This document shows positions 17,355 to 24,981 of a stretch of 32,843 nucleotides of DNA, piece by piece. This DNA is from Acidocella sp. (GTDB lineage: Bacteria > Pseudomonadota > Alphaproteobacteria > Acetobacterales > Acetobacteraceae): NCBI GenBank assembly GCA_029077775.1, contig JAQNCU010000002.1, forward strand, positions 1-32,843. The letters run 5' to 3'. A program made the position numbers and the translations under genes. A model generated the notes under the pieces. The model did no database searches, was not told where the DNA came from, and saw only the letters and a list, made by a program, of their open reading frames with translations. Positions within the stretch are counted from its first letter, which is position 1. Each line of letters begins with the position of its first letter.

Positions 17355-18107
17355 TCAGCCAGGTTCGCCGGGGATGGGGGTGATTTTCTGGGCGGCGATG
17401 AGCGCGCTTGCCTGGGCAATGGCGGCATCGAGGGCGGTGATGTCGGTGCCTTTGGCGACGATGGCGACACCGCCCTCGGCCCCGCGCCGGAATGGGTAGC
17501 TGCCGAGGTCGATGCCGGAGAAACTGTCCTGAATGGCGGAGAGCCCGGCGGCGATGCTGCCCTCCATCACGCCGATGCCGTGCACCGTGCGCATGATGAT
17601 GGGCGTGCCCTGTGGCAGGCTGGGCTCCAGCGCCATGAACATCGCCTGCATGATCCGGGGCACACCGGCCATGACATGGACATTGCCGATGGAGAAACCA
17701 GGAGCGAGCGAGATGGCGTTTTCAATCGGCACCGCGCCGCGCGGCATGGTGGCCATGCGCTGGCGCGCGGTGTTGAACGCCTCGGCCCCCATGCGGGCTT
17801 GCATGAGGTCGAAAGTGGGTTGGTGAATTTCCCAAGGCATGCCAAACGCCGCCGCGATGCATTCGCTGGTGATATCGTCATGGGTGGGGCCGATGCCGCC
17901 GGTGGTGAAAACCAGGTCGAAGGCCGCCCGCAATTCGTTCACGGTGGCGATGATGCGCGCCGGGATATCCGGGATCACCCGGATTTCAGCGAGGTTGAGC
18001 CCGCGTTCCGCCGCGCGGCGGGCGATGAACTGGATATTGGCGTCCTGGGTTCGCCCGGAGAGGATTTCATTGCCGATGATGATGATCGCGCAGGTTGGGT
18101 TGCTCAC
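17355..18107 (-). CDS. Molybdopterin-binding-fold (CinA N-domain/COG1058) protein
   Basis: 250 residues consisting of the MoCF_biosynth fold alone, without the C-terminal CinA deamidase domain. Key motifs: IIIIGNEILSGRTQDANIQF at the N-terminus and FTTGGIGPTHDDITSECIAA in the middle, the classic TGGxGPTxDD loop, then APGFSIGNVHVMAGVPRIMQ. Related proteins hydrolyse pyrophosphate bonds in nucleotides such as ADP-ribose; stand-alone alphaproteobacterial members have no firm role. The start overlaps the stop of the GNAT-Nudix gene by 4 bp (ATGA). Two adjacent genes with nucleotide-hydrolase ancestry hint at a shared clean-up function, which is inference. Confidence 0.85.
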   Translation of the reverse strand: MSNPTCAIIIIGNEILSGRTQDANIQFIARRAAERGLNLAEIRVIPDIPARIIATVNELRAAFDLVFTTGGIGPTHDDITSECIAAAFGMPWEIHQPTFDLMQARMGAEAFNTARQRMATMPRGAVPIENAISLAPGFSIGNVHVMAGVPRIMQAMFMALEPSLPQGTPIIMRTVHGIGVMEGSIAAGLSAIQDSFSGIDLGSYPFRRGAEGGVAIVAKGTDITALDAAIAQASALIAAQKITPIPGEPG

Positions 18108-19129
18108 AGGAAATCTCTCAGCATGGGGATCAGCGGCCGGTCAGCCGGGGGCATAGGGTATTCGATAAGCCGCGTGGGCGCCACCCAGGCGAGCGCCTGG
18201 CCTTCACGCCCGGCGGGTGTGCCGCGCCAGCGGCGGCAGAGGAACACGGGCATCAACAGATGGAATTTCTCGTAAGGGTGCGATGCGAACACGAACGGGG
18301 CGAGGTCGGCGGCGTTGACCTCGATGCCTAGTTCCTCGGCGAGCTCGCGCACCAAAGCGGCTTCCGGGGTTTCGCCCGGTTCCATCTTGCCACCCGGAAA
18401 CTCCCACAACCCGGCCATTTTTTTACCCTCCGGGCGGCGGGCGAGAAGGATGTGGCCTTCGGTGTCGATCAGCGCCACGGCGGCGACCAGGGTGACCGGC
18501 AGCGTGGCTGGTGTGGCCTGGGTGGGCGATTGCGTGTCCCGGGGCAGGGTGAAAAAATCCACGGGAAGTTTTTGCCCGGGGCGGCACAGAAAGACCTGCG
18601 CGCCACGGCCCGCGCGGGTGAAGCCGATGCGGCGCAGCAAGGCCGCCGAGATGTCGTTATCGGCGGCGACGGTGGCGGTGAGCCGGGCAACCGGCAGCGC
18701 CGCGAAGGCCCATTCAATGAGGCGGCGCGCGGCTTCCAGCCCGTAACCTTGGCCCCAATGCGCGCGGCCCAGCCAATAGCCCAGTTCGGCCTGGGTGCCC
18801 CCGGCGGCCAGACGCAGACCGGCGCAGCCGAGCAAGGTGCCAGTTGCGGTGTCGAGCACGGCGAATTGTGTGGCGCGGCCCGCGAGATGGTCGGCGGCGG
18901 CGGCCTCGATCCAGGCGGCAGCGAGGTCCGCGGCGTAGGGAAAGGGGGCATCAGGCAGGCGGCGGCAGATGTCCCAGTCGTTGATCAGGCGGTGGAAGGC
19001 AAGCGTGTCGGCGGCCAGCAAGGGCCGCAGCGTGAGCCGCGTGGTTTGCAGCCGCAATGTTGGGGCATCCGGGGTGGGCAAACCGGGCGGGTGGGACTCG
19101 AAGAGATCGGGCATAATGGTATTCGGCAT
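18104..19129 (-). CDS. Fusion of GNAT acetyltransferase and MutT-type Nudix hydrolase
   Basis: 341 residues in two domains. Residues about 25-190 are a RimJ/RimL-like GNAT domain, with LRLQTTRLTLRPLLAAD at its start, acetyl-CoA loop WGQGYGLEAARR near 125-136 and late ADNDISAALLRRIGF. Residues about 211-341 are a MutT-like Nudix domain: LLARRPEGKKMAGLWEFPGG and the complete Nudix box at 247-269 (G247, E253, R261, E262, E265, E266, G268). The second half should remove 8-oxo-dGTP or a similar damaged nucleotide; the first half acetylates an unknown amine. The start is MPNTIMPDLFE at 19129, or Met6. It diverges from proA by 71 bp. Confidence 0.88.
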   Translation of the reverse strand: MPNTIMPDLFESHPPGLPTPDAPTLRLQTTRLTLRPLLAADTLAFHRLINDWDICRRLPDAPFPYAADLAAAWIEAAAADHLAGRATQFAVLDTATGTLLGCAGLRLAAGGTQAELGYWLGRAHWGQGYGLEAARRLIEWAFAALPVARLTATVAADNDISAALLRRIGFTRAGRGAQVFLCRPGQKLPVDFFTLPRDTQSPTQATPATLPVTLVAAVALIDTEGHILLARRPEGKKMAGLWEFPGGKMEPGETPEAALVRELAEELGIEVNAADLAPFVFASHPYEKFHLLMPVFLCRRWRGTPAGREGQALAWVAPTRLIEYPMPPADRPLIPMLRDFL

Positions 19130-19200
19130 AGGGCCTGGTTCAGGCCGGGTAAATTGCTTTTATGCGGCATGGTTGATCTTACGCGCCGGAGACGGCAACC

Positions 19201-20472
19201 ATGCCGCCCATGAACGCTGAGCCCGACCATAACGCCGCCGCGATGGCCACCGCCGGTGCCCGTGCCAGGGCTGCGGCCACCATTTTGGCGCGGACAGGCG
19301 GGGCGGCGCGCGATGCAGCGCTGCGGGCGATGGCGGCGGCCCTCGGCGACGCGGCGCCTGCGATTCTGGCGGCCAATGCGCGGGACATGGCGGCGTTTAC
19401 CGGCAGTGCCGCGTTTGGCGACCGGTTGCTGCTGACAGCCGCGCGGGTGGCGGCCATGGCGCAGGGTGTGGTCGATATCGCCGCCCTGCCGGACCCGCTG
19501 GCGCGCGAATTGGCACGCTGGTCGCGGCCCAACGGGCTGGAGATTACGCGCATCCCCCAGCCGCTGGGCGTGCTGGGCATGATCTATGAGAGCCGCCCGA
19601 ATGTTGGCGCGGATGCCGCGGCGATTGCGGTGAAATCAGGCAATGCGTTGATTTTGCGCGGGGGCTCGGAGAGTTTGCACTCCGCCCGCGCGATCCATGC
19701 GGCGATTTGCGCGGGGCTTCGCGCGGCGGGGCTGCCGGAGGATTGCGTGCAGATCGCCCCCAGTACCGACCGGGGGTTTGTCGCGGCGATGTTGGCGGCG
19801 AGCGGGGTGCTGGATTTGCTGATCCCGCGCGGCGGAAAATCATTGGTGGCGCGGGTGCAGCGCGAGGCGCGGGTGCCCGTGCTCGCCCATGCCGAGGGGC
19901 TGAACCATAGTTATATCCACGCACAGGCGGATTTTATGATGGCGCGGCAGATTTTGGGCAATGCCAAGATGCGCCGTCCTGGCGTGTGCGGGGCGACCGA
20001 GACTTTGTTGCTGGATGCCGCGATCGCGCCCGCTTTGCTGCCGCTGCTGGTGGCGGACCTAACGGCGCTGGGCTGTGACTTTCGGGCGGATGCGCGGGCG
20101 CGCGCGATCATGCCCGGGTTGCCCGCCGCCGGGCGGCATGATTTCGACACCGAATGGCTGGATGCCGTGCTGAACATCAAGATCGTGGACGGGGTGGACG
20201 CGGCGCTGGCGCATATCGCGGCGCATGGCAGTGAGCATACCGATGCGATCATCACCGAGGATGCGGCGGTGGCTGAATATTTCCTGAGCCAGCTCAGCAG
20301 CGCGGTGGGGATGTGGAACGCCTCGACCCAGTTTTGTGATGGTGGGGAGTTTGGATTCGGGGCTGAAATTGGCATCGCCACCGGGCGGATCCAGGCGCGC
20401 GGGCCTGTGGGGCCGGAGCAGCTGACCAGTTTCAGGTATGTGGTGCGCGGCACCGGGCAGATCCGGCCCTGA
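19201..20472 (+). CDS. proA: Gamma-glutamyl phosphate reductase
   Basis: NADPH-dependent reduction of gamma-glutamyl phosphate to the semialdehyde in proline synthesis. 423 residues, normal length. Aldehyde-dehydrogenase-like motifs: RIPQPLGVLGMIYESRPNV (about 117-135), AAAIAVKSGNALILRGGSE, and the catalytic Cys263 in RPGVCGATETLLL. The C-terminal FGFGAEIGIATGRIQARGP is typical. Start ATG 19201 or the in-frame ATG at 19210. It opens a plus-strand housekeeping run whose order proA-nadD-rsfS-rlmH is common in this class. Its TGA overlaps the proposed CTG start of nadD. Confidence 0.96.
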   Translation: MPPMNAEPDHNAAAMATAGARARAAATILARTGGAARDAALRAMAAALGDAAPAILAANARDMAAFTGSAAFGDRLLLTAARVAAMAQGVVDIAALPDPLARELARWSRPNGLEITRIPQPLGVLGMIYESRPNVGADAAAIAVKSGNALILRGGSESLHSARAIHAAICAGLRAAGLPEDCVQIAPSTDRGFVAAMLAASGVLDLLIPRGGKSLVARVQREARVPVLAHAEGLNHSYIHAQADFMMARQILGNAKMRRPGVCGATETLLLDAAIAPALLPLLVADLTALGCDFRADARARAIMPGLPAAGRHDFDTEWLDAVLNIKIVDGVDAALAHIAAHGSEHTDAIITEDAAVAEYFLSQLSSAVGMWNASTQFCDGGEFGFGAEIGIATGRIQARGPVGPEQLTSFRYVVRGTGQIRP

Positions 20473-21089
20473 TCCCAACCTATGGCCACCATTACAGGCT
20501 GCGGGTCGGGCTGCTTGGCGGCTCGTTCAACCCGGCGCATGGCGGGCATATGCATGTGGCACGTCAGGCGATGCGGCATTTGCGGCTGGATCAGATCTGG
20601 CTGATGGTCTCGCCAGGTAACCCGTTAAAGCCGCGCGCGGGCATGGCGCCGTTCATCGCGCGGCTAGCCTCGGCGCGGCGGGTTGCCGATGGGCGCCGGG
20701 TTATCGCCACGGATATCGAGCTGCGGCTGGGCACGCAGGTGACGGCTGAGACCATGCGGGGCCTGAAACAGCGATTTGCGCGTGTGCGGTTCGTGTGGCT
20801 GATGGGGGCGGATAATCTGCGCCAATTGCCGCGCTGGGGGCATTGGCTGGCGGTGATGCACGCCATGCCGATGCTGGTGCTGCCCCGCCCGGGGGCAACG
20901 CGCGCAGCCATTTCCGGGCAGGCGGCGGCGCGATTCTCGCAATATCGCTTAAAACCGCGTTGTGGTTTATGTCTGGCGACGGCAAAGCCACCCGCCTGGG
21001 TGTTGCTGCCGGGGCGGGAGAATTCACTCTCCGCGACGGCGTTGCGTCAATCTGGTTTGCGTCAGTCAATTGAAGGAGCTTTGTCATAG
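20469..21089 (+). CDS. nadD: Nicotinate-nucleotide adenylyltransferase, apparent CTG start
   Basis: Transfers AMP to nicotinate mononucleotide in NAD synthesis. The signature LLGGSFNPAHGGHMHVA is complete, followed by SPGNPLKP, the MGADNL motif and C-terminal SATALR. The first ATG in frame (20550) lies inside the signature, after the nucleotide-binding GGSFNP, so translation must start earlier. Between the upstream in-frame stop and 20550 there is no ATG, GTG or TTG. CTG occurs at 20469, overlapping the proA stop as CTGA, and at 20499. CTG 20469 gives 206 residues, the usual length. An ATG at 20482 is in another frame and soon meets a stop. Confidence 0.88.
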   Translation: MIPTYGHHYRLRVGLLGGSFNPAHGGHMHVARQAMRHLRLDQIWLMVSPGNPLKPRAGMAPFIARLASARRVADGRRVIATDIELRLGTQVTAETMRGLKQRFARVRFVWLMGADNLRQLPRWGHWLAVMHAMPMLVLPRPGATRAAISGQAAARFSQYRLKPRCGLCLATAKPPAWVLLPGRENSLSATALRQSGLRQSIEGALS

Positions 21090-21178
21090 TCCGCCCACCC
21101 ACCCGAAGCACGGCCCCGCGCGGCGCGAAACCGGCCCGTAAAATTGCCCCGAAGGCCGCCGCCGAGGCGCTGCCAGCC

Positions 21179-21610
21179 ATGCCGGGAACGCCGCGCAAAA
21201 AAGCCAGTATCGCCGGGCCGCGCCGCAAGGCGGCATCACCCAAGACCACGGTGCCGGAGCTTGACCGGATGCAGGGGATCATCATCGCCTGTCTGGACAG
21301 CGACAAGGCCGAGGATATCGTGGCCATTGACCTTGCGGGCCGCGCCAGTTTCGCCGACCGGATGGTGATTGCAACCGGGCTCGCGGACCGGCAGATCGCG
21401 GCGATGGCGACGCATCTGAACGAGAAGATGGTGGAAGCGGGGTTCAAGAAATTGCGTGTGGAGGGGGCCTCGGGGACCGATTGGGTGCTGATCGATGCCG
21501 GGGATATCATCGTGCATCTGTTCAAGCCCGAGGCGCGGAGCCTTTATGCGCTGGAGAAGATGTGGGGGGCCGAGCTTGATGAGGCGGACGGGGCTGCGCC
21601 CGAGGGCTGA
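21179..21610 (+). CDS. rsfS: Ribosomal silencing factor RsfS
   Basis: RsfS binds ribosomal protein L14 and blocks subunit joining in poor growth. The conserved domain runs from about residue 30: IIACLDSDKAEDIVAIDLAG, FADRMVIATGLADRQIAAMA, GTDWVLIDAGDIIVHLFKPE and RSLYALEKMW. The N-terminus is a basic Pro/Ala-rich tail. ATG 21179 has GAGG 11 nt upstream. The frame, however, is open back to 21071, where AAGGAG (21073-21078) precedes an in-frame ATA (21086) overlapping the nadD stop, so a longer protein from a non-standard codon is possible. It is part of the nadD-rsfS-rlmH run. Confidence 0.9.
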   Translation: MPGTPRKKASIAGPRRKAASPKTTVPELDRMQGIIIACLDSDKAEDIVAIDLAGRASFADRMVIATGLADRQIAAMATHLNEKMVEAGFKKLRVEGASGTDWVLIDAGDIIVHLFKPEARSLYALEKMWGAELDEADGAAPEG

Positions 21611-21627
21611 GACATGAGCGGGCGGCA

Positions 21628-22086
21628 ATGCGGCTGATCGCGATTGGGAAAGCCAGCCATGACGCGCCGGAGGGCGTTTTGTTTGCGCGGTACGCGGCGC
21701 GGATCAAACCGGCGCTGATATTGCTGGAACTGCCCTATGGGTATGGCGGCCCGGCGGAGATAAAAAAACGCGAGGCTGATGCGTTGCTCGCCGCCATTGG
21801 GCCGCAGGATTTCGTGGTGGCGCTGGATGGCGGCGGGCGGGCACCGGACAGTGCGGGCCTGGCCGTATTGTTCGGCAAATGGGCCGAGGCCGGGAAAAAG
21901 ATTAATTTCGTTATCGGTGGTGCGGAGGGGCTGGATGCCAGGGTGATCGCGCGCGCCGGGGCGCTGCTATCGCTCGGCCCCATGACCTGGCCGCATATGC
22001 TGGTGCGCCCGATGCTCGCCGAACAGATTTACCGCGCCCAGATGATCCGCGCCGGGCATCCTTATCATCGGTCGGGACGACCGTAA
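21628..22086 (+). CDS. rlmH: 23S rRNA pseudouridine-1915 N3-methyltransferase RlmH
   Basis: SPOUT-class methyltransferase acting on helix 69 of 23S rRNA in 70S ribosomes. 152 residues: start MRLIAIGK, FVVALDGGGRAPDSAGLA, the SAM-knot segment INFVIGGAEGLDARV, and C-terminal SLGPMTWPHMLVRPMLAEQI YRA with HPYHR. Family members normally end within a residue or so of HPYHR. Here the last residues SGRP and the TAA stop are encoded by the first unit of a 26-bp repeat array, so the end of the gene has been rebuilt by repeat DNA. ATG 21628 lies 17 bp after the rsfS stop. Confidence 0.95.
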   Translation: MRLIAIGKASHDAPEGVLFARYAARIKPALILLELPYGYGGPAEIKKREADALLAAIGPQDFVVALDGGGRAPDSAGLAVLFGKWAEAGKKINFVIGGAEGLDARVIARAGALLSLGPMTWPHMLVRPMLAEQIYRAQMIRAGHPYHRSGRP

Positions 22087-22220
22087 GATTAAGATGGTCG
22101 GGACGACCGTAAGATTAAGGTGGTCGGGACGACCGTAAGATTAGGGTGGTCGGGACGACCGTAAGATTAAGGTGGTCGGGACGACCGTAAGATTAGGGTG
22201 ATCGGGACGACCGTGAGGGT
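22070..22220. repeat. Array of 26-bp palindromic tandem repeats
   Basis: Five full units start at 22070, 22096, 22122, 22148 and 22174, and a degenerate sixth at 22200. The unit is GGTCG-GGA-CGACC (a perfect hairpin, 5-bp stem, GGA loop) followed by GTAAGATTA plus AGAT, AGGT or GGGT. There are no unique spacers, so it is not a CRISPR array. It overlaps the rlmH stop and ends about 40 bp before gpmI. It could act as a protein-binding array, a transcript-stabilising element or a partial terminator. Confidence 0.93.
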
Positions 22221-22257
22221 GGCCGGGGCGGGCGGGATCGCTTAAACCATTGGTATT

Positions 22258-23784
22258 ATGAAAGATCAGATTATGCCCAAACCCGTGATGCTCGTGATCC
22301 TCGATGGTTTTGGTTGGCGGGAGGAGCGGGCGGATAATGCGGTGGCGCTGGCCGCGACTCCCAATTTCGACAGGCTTTGGCAGACATCGCCGCATGCGTT
22401 TTTGACGACGTGCGGGCTGGTGGTGGGGTTGCCCCAGGGGCAGATGGGGAACTCAGAGGTTGGGCATCTGAACATCGGGGCCGGGCGGGTGGTGATGCAG
22501 GAATTGCCGCGCATCGATGCCGCGATCAAGGATGGTAGCCTGGCCAGGAACACGGAATTGCTGGCCTTTATCGCGCGGCTGAAAGAGAGCGGCGGCGTGG
22601 CGCATCTGATGGGGCTGGTCTCACCGGGCGGGGTGCATGCCCACCAGGATCAGGGCCTGGCGCTGGCCGCAATGCTGCACGCGCAGGGGGTTGGCGTGGT
22701 GGTGCATGCCTGGATGGATGGGCGGGACACGCCGCCCCAGGCTGGCGATGGCTATATGCGGGATTTTGTGGTGCGGCTGGGCGCGCATGGCCGGATCGGC
22801 AGCGTGATCGGGCGGTATTACGCGATGGACCGGGACCATCGTTGGGAGCGTGTGGCACAAGCCTTTCGGTTGATCGTGGATGGCGAGGGAACACCGTTTG
22901 AGAGTGCCGAGGCGGCGATTGCGGCCAGTTATGCAGCGGGGGTGGGGGATGAATTCATCCCGCCCGCCGTGATCGGGGGGTATGGCGGCGTGCGTCCGGG
23001 CGATGGGGTGCTGTGTTTTAATTACCGGGCGGACCGGGTGCGGGAAATTCTGGCGGCCCTGCTGGACCCGGCATTTGCCGGGTTTGCGCGGCCTGTACCC
23101 GGCTTCGCCGCGGCTTTGGGGATGACCGCCTACGCCGAGGCGCTGGCACCGCTGATGCACCATCTATTTGCGCCCCAGCATTTGGGCGAGATTTTGGGTG
23201 AGGTGGTGGCGGCCCATGGCAAGGCTCAGTTGCGCATGGCCGAGACCGAGAAATATCCGCATGTGACATATTTCATGAATGGCGGGCGGGAGGCACCCTA
23301 TGCCGGGGAAGACCGCATCATGGTGCCGTCCCCTAAGGTTGCGACCTATGATTTGCAGCCCGAGATGTCTGCCCCGGCGCTGACCGAGGCGGCGGTGGAG
23401 GCGATCGAGCGGGGGGTGTATGATCTGATCATCCTGAATTTCGCCAATCCGGATATGGTGGGCCATACCGGGGTGCTGGCGGCGGCGATGCGCGCGGTGG
23501 AGGCGGTGGATGCCGGGCTGGGGGCGATTGCGGCGGCGGTGGTGGCCCAGGGCGGCGCGCTGCTGGTGACGGCGGACCATGGTAATTGCGAGCTGATGCG
23601 CGATGCGGAGACCGGCGGGCCGCATACCGCGCATACGCTGAACCCCGTGCCGGTTTTGTTGGCGGGTGGGCCCGCCGGGGCGGTGCTGCATGACGGGATC
23701 CTGGCAGATCTGGCGCCGACATTGCTGGCACTTTTACAGATACCGCAGCCCGGCGCGATGACCGGTAGAACGCTGATCAGGTGA
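22258..23784 (+). CDS. gpmI: 2,3-bisphosphoglycerate-independent phosphoglycerate mutase
   Basis: Interconverts 3- and 2-phosphoglycerate with two metal ions and a phosphoserine. 508 residues, normal length. VMLVILDGFGW (metal Asp16), nucleophile Ser66 in MGNSEVGHLNIGAGR, HAWMDGRDTPPQ, RYYAMDRDHRWERV, FNYRADRVREI, ILNFANPDMVGHTG and VTADHGNCELM are all present. Start ATG 22258, or Met6 at 22273; neither has a clear ribosome binding site, and the 26-bp repeats sit just upstream. The stop overlaps the GTG of the next gene (GTGA). Confidence 0.96.
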   Translation: MKDQIMPKPVMLVILDGFGWREERADNAVALAATPNFDRLWQTSPHAFLTTCGLVVGLPQGQMGNSEVGHLNIGAGRVVMQELPRIDAAIKDGSLARNTELLAFIARLKESGGVAHLMGLVSPGGVHAHQDQGLALAAMLHAQGVGVVVHAWMDGRDTPPQAGDGYMRDFVVRLGAHGRIGSVIGRYYAMDRDHRWERVAQAFRLIVDGEGTPFESAEAAIAASYAAGVGDEFIPPAVIGGYGGVRPGDGVLCFNYRADRVREILAALLDPAFAGFARPVPGFAAALGMTAYAEALAPLMHHLFAPQHLGEILGEVVAAHGKAQLRMAETEKYPHVTYFMNGGREAPYAGEDRIMVPSPKVATYDLQPEMSAPALTEAAVEAIERGVYDLIILNFANPDMVGHTGVLAAAMRAVEAVDAGLGAIAAAVVAQGGALLVTADHGNCELMRDAETGGPHTAHTLNPVPVLLAGGPAGAVLHDGILADLAPTLLALLQIPQPGAMTGRTLIR

Positions 23785-24887
23785 GGCGGACGACCGCGTT
23801 TTTCGGGGTTTTGATGCTCGGGGTGCTGGTCCCGGGCTTTGCCGCCGCGGATGCGGTGGCCGAGGCGCGGGCGGCATTGGCGGCCCATAAACACGCGGCC
23901 ATGGAGGCACGCGCCGAGGCGCGCGCCCAGGCGGCGCGCGCGGCGCTGCTGGCCGAACAACAGATAGAGGCCGCCGCCGCCTTGCGCGGGTTGGAAGACC
24001 AGACCGGCCAAGACGCTGAGACTCTGGCCGATTTGCAGGCGCGCCAGCAGGCGGCGGGCCGCCGGTTGGTGGCGGCGCAGGCCGCTTTGGGCGCGTTGTT
24101 GCCGGTGATGCAGCGGCTTTCAGCCCAGCCGGAGGCGGCGTTGCTGGCGATGCCGGAGCCGCCCGGCGATGCCGTGCGCGGGGTTGCGATCATGCAGGGG
24201 ATCGCCGCCTCGATCGCGGTGCAGGCGCAAGCTGTGCAGACCGAGACAAGACGGCTGGCTGGGTTGGTAAGCGCGGCACAGGCCGCACAGGCGCGGCTGG
24301 CCGCCGCCGCCGCCACACAGCAGGCGGCGGAAGGTCAGCTCTCGGTGGAGATCGATGCCGCGAAGGCCGATGAGATGCAACAAGCCGACACCGCCGCGCG
24401 TGAGACCGAGGCGAGCCTGGCTGCGCAGGCCAAGCTGGACACACTGAATGCCGCTATCGCCCGGTTGGTGCCCCGGGCCGGAGCGCCCGCTTTGCCCGAA
24501 GGTGCGGGCGCAGCACCGGTGGCCGGGCGCATTGTTCAAAATTACGGTGCCAGCACGCTTGCCGGGCCCGCTGAGGGCGTGAGCTATGATGCTGCCCCAG
24601 GTGCCCGGGTGACGACGCCCTGCGCCGGGACAGTGATGTTCGCGGGGTCGTTTCCGGCCTACGGGCTGATGGTGATCGCCGATTGCGGCCAGGGGACCAG
24701 CCTCGTTCTGGCGGGTATGGCGCATCTGGATGTCGCGACCGGTGAGCGGCTGGCGCGTGGCCAGCCCATCGGGTCCATGCTGGGCTATAACCCGCAGGAC
24801 CCGGCGCATTTGCCGGTGCTGTATGTTGAATTGCGGCAGAATGGCCACCCGGTCGATCCCGCCGGTTGGCTGCGCGCGGCGCGGTGA
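23781..24887 (+). CDS. envC: EnvC-like murein hydrolase activator (degenerate LytM domain)
   Basis: A 368-residue secreted protein starting at GTG 23781, which overlaps the gpmI stop. The signal peptide is MRRTTAFFGVLMLGVLVPGF with AAADA cleavage. Residues about 24-225 are Ala/Gln-rich and predicted coiled coil. Residues about 245-365 are a LytM/M23-type fold (GRIVQNYG, PCAGTVMFAGSFPAYGLMVI, GERLARGQPIGSMLG, LPVLYVELRQNGHPVDPAGW). The zinc-binding H-x3-D and H-x-H residues are missing, as in EnvC, so it probably activates cell-separation amidases rather than cutting peptidoglycan. The placement between gpmI and ctpA is typical for alphaproteobacteria. Confidence 0.88.
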   Translation: MRRTTAFFGVLMLGVLVPGFAAADAVAEARAALAAHKHAAMEARAEARAQAARAALLAEQQIEAAAALRGLEDQTGQDAETLADLQARQQAAGRRLVAAQAALGALLPVMQRLSAQPEAALLAMPEPPGDAVRGVAIMQGIAASIAVQAQAVQTETRRLAGLVSAAQAAQARLAAAAATQQAAEGQLSVEIDAAKADEMQQADTAARETEASLAAQAKLDTLNAAIARLVPRAGAPALPEGAGAAPVAGRIVQNYGASTLAGPAEGVSYDAAPGARVTTPCAGTVMFAGSFPAYGLMVIADCGQGTSLVLAGMAHLDVATGERLARGQPIGSMLGYNPQDPAHLPVLYVELRQNGHPVDPAGWLRAAR

Positions 24888-24981
24888 GGCGCATGGCGGG
24901 GTGCGGTGGGTCTGGATAAATCGGTGACTATGCTATCTAATAAGGAGCCTGGGGTCGCCGGGCGCGGATAAGGATTTTCGG

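Noticed and set aside
20482-20604. ATG at 20482 as start of nadD
   Set aside because: It is in a different frame and reaches a stop after about 40 codons; the NadD motif is in the CTG-started frame.
22070-22220. Possible CRISPR array
   Set aside because: Units follow each other directly at 26 bp with no unique spacers, and no cas gene is near.
24520-24880. Active M23 peptidase in the EnvC-like gene
   Set aside because: The zinc ligands H-x3-D and H-x-H are absent, so an amidase activator is more likely.
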